From positions 1 through 9,608 of the forward strand of contig JADFUX010000070.1 in the NCBI GenBank assembly GCA_015222255.1: 9,608 nucleotides of DNA. The letters run 5' to 3'. This document shows, piece after piece, positions 6,194 to 9,608 of the stretch. This stretch comes from Chloroflexota bacterium. Lineage in GTDB: Bacteria > Chloroflexota > Dehalococcoidia > GIF9 > AB-539-J10. The stretch's first letter is position 1, and each line of letters opens with the position of its first letter. Under the pieces are notes generated by a model. That model saw only the letters and a list, made by a program, of their open reading frames with translations, did no database searches and was not told the origin of the DNA. The position numbers were made by a program, and so were the translations under genes.

Positions 6194-9100
6194 ATGCAAG
6201 AGCATCGCACCATCTTTGTCTGTCAGGGGACAGGATGTATTTCCAGCGGGTCTGGCGCTGTCTACGAGGCGCTCAGGGAAGAGATAGCACGGGTGGGGCT
6301 AAGAGATGTTGAAGTGGATTTCACTGGGTGTCATGGTTTCTGTGAGCAAGGCCCCAATGTGGTTGTTGAACCCGAGGGCATTTTCTATACCCACGTGGAA
6401 GCCGGGGATGCGCTTGAGATTGTGAGTTCTCATCTCAAAAATGGCAGACCAGTGGAGCGCCTTTTCTACCGTGAGCCGCTGACTGGCAAAGCCGTACCAC
6501 ACTATTCAGAGATAAGTTTCTATAAGAAACAACAGCGGGTTATCTTGCGTAACTGCGGACTCATTAATCCCGAGGTGATCGATCATTACATTGCCAGTGG
6601 AGGTTATCGAGCGCTGAGAAAAGCTCTACTGGAGATGACACCCGCGCAGGTGATAGAAGAGGTGAAGGGGGCTGGCCTGCGGGGGCGTGGGGGGGCTGGC
6701 TTTCCTACTGGGCGTAAGTGGGAGTTCTGCCGTAATACCCCCGGAGACAACAAATATGTGATCTGCAATGCCGATGAGGGTGACCCTGGTGCCTTCATGG
6801 ATCGCTCCATTCTGGAAGCTGACCCGCACTCCGTTATTGAAGGGCTGACTATTGCTGGATACGCTATAGGTGCCAGTGAAGGCTATATCTACGCCCGTGC
6901 TGAGTATCCCTTGGCAGTGAAGCGGGTGCGCATTGCCTTAGAGCAAGCAGAAGAGAGAGGATTCCTCGGAAGAGACATCCTTGGGTCAGGCTTTGATTTT
7001 GTGGTGCATGTTAAAGAAGGAGCTGGCGCTTTTGTCTGCGGGGAGGAGACAGCTTTGATGGCTTCTATCGAGAGCCGGCGGGGTATGCCTCGTCCTCGTC
7101 CCCCATTTCCGGCCCAATCAGGTCTGGATGGAAAGCCCACCAACATCAACAATGTAAAGAGCCTAGCTGCCGTTCCTATTATCATTGATCGGGGGGCTGA
7201 TTGGTTTGCCTCGATTGGAACTGAAAAGAGCAAGGGCACGGCTGTCTTTGCTCTGACGGGGAAGATTGCTAACAGTGGATTGGTAGAGGTGCCGATGGGT
7301 ACCCCTCTATCCACCATCATCTTTGATATCGGCGGTGGTATTCCTCGTGGCAAACGGTTCAAGGCGGTGCAGACAGGTGGGCCTTCAGGAGGATGCATCC
7401 CTGCCCGATTCCTCGATGCTCCTGTGGAATATGAAACCCTGGCTCAACTAGGCTCGATTATGGGCTCTGGCGGCATGGTGGTGCTGGATGACACTACCTG
7501 TATGGTCGAGATAGCCAGGTATTTCCTCAGCTTCACGCAGGCTGAGTCCTGTGGGAAATGCGTCCCTTGCCGTCTGGGGACCAGGCAGATGCTGGAAATC
7601 CTGACCAGAATCACTCAGGGCAAAGGGCGTGAGAGCGATATTGACACACTGCTCTCCATAGCCAAGACAGTGAAGGAATGCTCGCTCTGCGGGCTGGGAC
7701 AAACCTGCCCCAACCCGGTACTTACTACCCTCAATTACTTCAGAGATGAATATGAAGCTCACATAAAAGAAAAGAAGTGCCAGGCGGCTGTTTGCGATGC
7801 GTTGATGATTTCACCCTGTCAGCATACTTGCCCCGTAGGTATCAACATCCCCAAGTATGTCGCTCATATTGCTGCTGGTGAATACCTGGAGTCTGTTGAG
7901 ACAATCAGGGAACGTAATCCTTTCCCTGCTATTTGTGGTCGTATCTGTCATCATCCCTGCGAAGGCAGGTGCCGTCGCGGAGAACTTGATGAGTCAGTAG
8001 CTATCAGGTCACTAAAACGCTTCGTTGCTGACTGGTATTTTGACCATGTCAGCGAATTGCCTGAGCCGGAGCCCTTCCCCAGAACTCATAACCAAAATGT
8101 AGCCGTAGTGGGGGCTGGACCCTGTGGACTGTCATGCGCCTACTTTTTGGCTCAGATGGGCTATCCGGTCACCGTTTTCGAAGCTCTTCCTGTAGGTGGG
8201 GGGATGTTGTTAGTAGCCATACCCGACTTTCGCTTGCCCAGAGAGGTCATTCAAAAGGAGATAGACTATATTGTCAAGCGTGGGGTAGAGATAAGATACA
8301 ACACGCCCATCAACGTGAATTTCACTATTGAAGATATTAGAAAGAGTGGCTTTGAAGCCATCTTCATTGCTGCTGGGGCTCAACGAAGCCAGCAAATCGG
8401 CATACCTGGGGAACTGGAGGACATAGAAGGCTTTTACTATGGGCTGAGATTCTTGAGAGATGTGAAGGTTGGCAGGCCGGTCAGAGTTGGGCGCAACGTA
8501 GCAGTCATCGGGGGAGGTAACGTAGCTCTGGATGCCTCGCGCACTGCTCTTCGCCTTGGCGCTGATGAAGTGAACATCTTCTACCGGCGATCGCGGGAGG
8601 AGATGCCGGTTAGCGAGGTCGAATATGACGAGGCTTTGGCTGAAGGCATCCAGGTCAATTTCTTGGTCAGTCCCACCCGTATAGCGAGTGAGAACTGGAA
8701 AATAACGGGCTTGCAGTGTATTCACATGAAGCTGGGTGAGCCTGACGCCAGCGGACGCCGACGCCCCATACCTATTCCTGGCTCAGAGTTCTTTGCCGAA
8801 GCAGATACTGCTATTGCCGCTGTAGGTCAAGCTCCAGACCTGTCGTTTTTGCCGCCAGATAGTGCCCTTGAGCGCAGTCGATTGGAAAGGCTGGTTGTAG
8901 ATGAGAACAGACTAGCTACCAATGTCCCTGGGGTTTTTGCCGGAGGGGATTTTGTCGTCGGACCGGGCATGGTGATAGAGGCTATCGCTGCTGGTAGGAG
9001 AGGAGCTATCGCTATAGACAAATACCTTAAAGGCGATACTTCAAGAGTTGAGATGTATGATTTGAAGCCCAGCGTTGTTGAAGAGGTAGTAAGTGCGGAG

Positions 9101-9256
9101 GCTGAGGAAACCTGGGAGCCCCAATTCAGACCCGAAATACCCCTTCTCCCCGCTGAGGAAAGAAAAGGCAGCTTTAAGGAGACAGAGCTGGGATTTTCCG
9201 AAGAAAAGGCAAGGCAGGAGGCTAGCCGATGCTTGAGGTGTGATCTGGAACAGTAA
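6194..9256 (+). CDS. nuoF: NuoF-NfnB/GltD fusion: NADH/FMN module joined to an FAD/NAD(P) oxidoreductase module
   Basis: This 1020-aa flavoprotein fuses two oxidoreductase modules. Residues 1-95 are a thioredoxin-like [2Fe-2S] domain (C10, C15, C46, C50). Residues about 115-515 are NuoF, with the FMN/NADH motif GRGGAGFPTG (164-173), the motif GAGAFVCGEETA (276-287), an SLBB-like part and a [4Fe-4S] site at C453, C456, C459 and probably C499. A short CxxxxC stretch (C529, C534) leads into the dihydropyrimidine-dehydrogenase-type Fe-S domain (C542, C546, C581, C585, C589, C593). The FAD Rossmann motif GAGPCG (640-645) and the second dinucleotide motif GGGNVALD (773-780) follow. YRRSREEMP at 797-805 is typical of NADPH-using GltD/NfnB enzymes. 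The C-terminus, EASRCLRCD, is also GltD-like. GGAGG at 6183-6187 supports the start. The protein could connect NADH, NADPH and the Fe-S chain of the FdhA-like subunit, for example as a bifurcating transhydrogenase; this is inference. No frameshift or missing cofactor motif is evident. Confidence 0.92.
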   Translation: MQEHRTIFVCQGTGCISSGSGAVYEALREEIARVGLRDVEVDFTGCHGFCEQGPNVVVEPEGIFYTHVEAGDALEIVSSHLKNGRPVERLFYREPLTGKAVPHYSEISFYKKQQRVILRNCGLINPEVIDHYIASGGYRALRKALLEMTPAQVIEEVKGAGLRGRGGAGFPTGRKWEFCRNTPGDNKYVICNADEGDPGAFMDRSILEADPHSVIEGLTIAGYAIGASEGYIYARAEYPLAVKRVRIALEQAEERGFLGRDILGSGFDFVVHVKEGAGAFVCGEETALMASIESRRGMPRPRPPFPAQSGLDGKPTNINNVKSLAAVPIIIDRGADWFASIGTEKSKGTAVFALTGKIANSGLVEVPMGTPLSTIIFDIGGGIPRGKRFKAVQTGGPSGGCIPARFLDAPVEYETLAQLGSIMGSGGMVVLDDTTCMVEIARYFLSFTQAESCGKCVPCRLGTRQMLEILTRITQGKGRESDIDTLLSIAKTVKECSLCGLGQTCPNPVLTTLNYFRDEYEAHIKEKKCQAAVCDALMISPCQHTCPVGINIPKYVAHIAAGEYLESVETIRERNPFPAICGRICHHPCEGRCRRGELDESVAIRSLKRFVADWYFDHVSELPEPEPFPRTHNQNVAVVGAGPCGLSCAYFLAQMGYPVTVFEALPVGGGMLLVAIPDFRLPREVIQKEIDYIVKRGVEIRYNTPINVNFTIEDIRKSGFEAIFIAAGAQRSQQIGIPGELEDIEGFYYGLRFLRDVKVGRPVRVGRNVAVIGGGNVALDASRTALRLGADEVNIFYRRSREEMPVSEVEYDEALAEGIQVNFLVSPTRIASENWKITGLQCIHMKLGEPDASGRRRPIPIPGSEFFAEADTAIAAVGQAPDLSFLPPDSALERSRLERLVVDENRLATNVPGVFAGGDFVVGPGMVIEAIAAGRRGAIAIDKYLKGDTSRVEMYDLKPSVVEEVVSAEAEETWEPQFRPEIPLLPAEERKGSFKETELGFSEEKARQEASRCLRCDLEQ

Positions 9257-9291
9257 GGTCGCCATCCATGTCTTGACAAGGGAGGTTGAGC

Positions 9292-9608
9292 ATGAAATCC
9301 ATTACCAAACAGAAGCCTTTTGATGAAATAAAGGAGCAACTAGATAGGTTTGACCGGGTGTATATCGCTGGCTGTGGCACATGTGCCACGATGACAAGAA
9401 CTGGCGGCAGAGAAGAGGTTCTGGATATGAAAGGGCGTTTGGAAGAACTGGGAAAGCTGGTAACTGGCTGGATAGTTATCCCTACCGCTTGTGATGAGAT
9501 GACCGAGGTGGCTATGAGAGAAGATAAAGGAGCTATTCAGAATGCTAACTGTATCCTGGTTATGGCATGTGCCCTGGGAGTGCATAGGGCAAGCTTATAT
9601 ATTGACAA
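9292..9608 (+). CDS. metV: MetV-like protein (methylenetetrahydrofolate reductase C-terminal family), partial at window end
   Basis: The frame opens at ATG 9292 after a strong AAGGGAGG (9278-9285) and stays open to the window edge, giving 105 codons without a stop. The N-terminus resembles MetV, the small cysteine-rich partner of MetF in acetogens. A KPFDEIKEQLDRF helix is followed by VYIAGCGTC (C28, C31) and a Gly-rich turn. A TACDEM segment comes next, then NCILVMACALGV. These cysteines probably bind zinc or an Fe-S cluster. In Moorella-type acetogens MetV works with MetF, which is often encoded next to it, and here metF would be expected just beyond the window. The gene starts 35 bp after the NuoF-NfnB fusion with no terminator between them, so it probably belongs to the same operon. 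The family call is from motif recognition; the missing C-terminus limits certainty. Confidence 0.75.
   Translation, partial: MKSITKQKPFDEIKEQLDRFDRVYIAGCGTCATMTRTGGREEVLDMKGRLEELGKLVTGWIVIPTACDEMTEVAMREDKGAIQNANCILVMACALGVHRASLYID

Noticed and set aside
3068..9256. Peripheral arm of respiratory complex I (NuoEFG)
   Set aside because: NuoF carries a HydB-type N-terminal [2Fe-2S] domain and a C-terminal NfnB fusion. The NuoG position is filled by a full FdhA-like protein, and no NuoB/C/D/I or membrane subunits are present in the window.

Overview
The window carries one co-directional (+ strand) gene cluster from what looks like a strictly anaerobic bacterium. No phylogenetic marker is present. 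The combination of a soluble PAS/GAF sensor kinase, a FdhA/NuoE/NuoF-type redox complex and a MetV-like protein suggests an organism with the Wood-Ljungdahl pathway. A Dehalococcoidia-type Chloroflexota or a syntrophic/acetogenic lineage would fit, but this is inference.

Layout. Positions 1-354 hold a possible 34-codon tail of an upstream gene, then a leader with a sigma70-like promoter candidate and a pair of AGTTGTAT direct repeats spaced 20 bp apart. Positions 355-2647 encode a two-component system: a cytoplasmic histidine kinase (PAS with a Cys/His motif, GAF, HisKA_3, HATPase) overlapping a NarL/FixJ-type response regulator by 32 bp. Positions 2648-3067 contain no intact gene. The second half of this stretch is a decayed response-regulator receiver fragment that resembles the intact regulator just upstream.

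Positions 3068-9256 encode three tightly packed redox subunits: an 882-aa FdhA/NuoG-type iron-sulfur and molybdopterin-fold protein, a NuoE-type [2Fe-2S] subunit, and a 1020-aa fusion of NuoF with an NfnB/GltD-type FAD/NAD(P) module. A truncated MetV-like gene, the small partner of methylenetetrahydrofolate reductase, follows after 35 bp and runs off the end.

The most notable point is that the FdhA-like subunit has all its Fe-S ligands but none of the four residues that handle formate. The Sec/Cys position is Tyr351, the next His is Ser352, and the conserved Arg and Gln are replaced by Gln545 and Glu547. It is therefore unlikely to be a formate dehydrogenase despite high overall similarity. 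The NuoF half (FMN, NADH) and the NfnB half (FAD, with a YRRxxxxMP motif typical of NADPH enzymes) lie on one chain. Together with the Fe-S-rich subunit, this points to a soluble, possibly flavin-bifurcating NADH/NADPH/ferredoxin complex resembling the Sporomusa-type Nfn (Stn) transhydrogenase. The adjacent metV suggests that it may feed electrons to methylenetetrahydrofolate reductase. The two-component system upstream could regulate the cluster.
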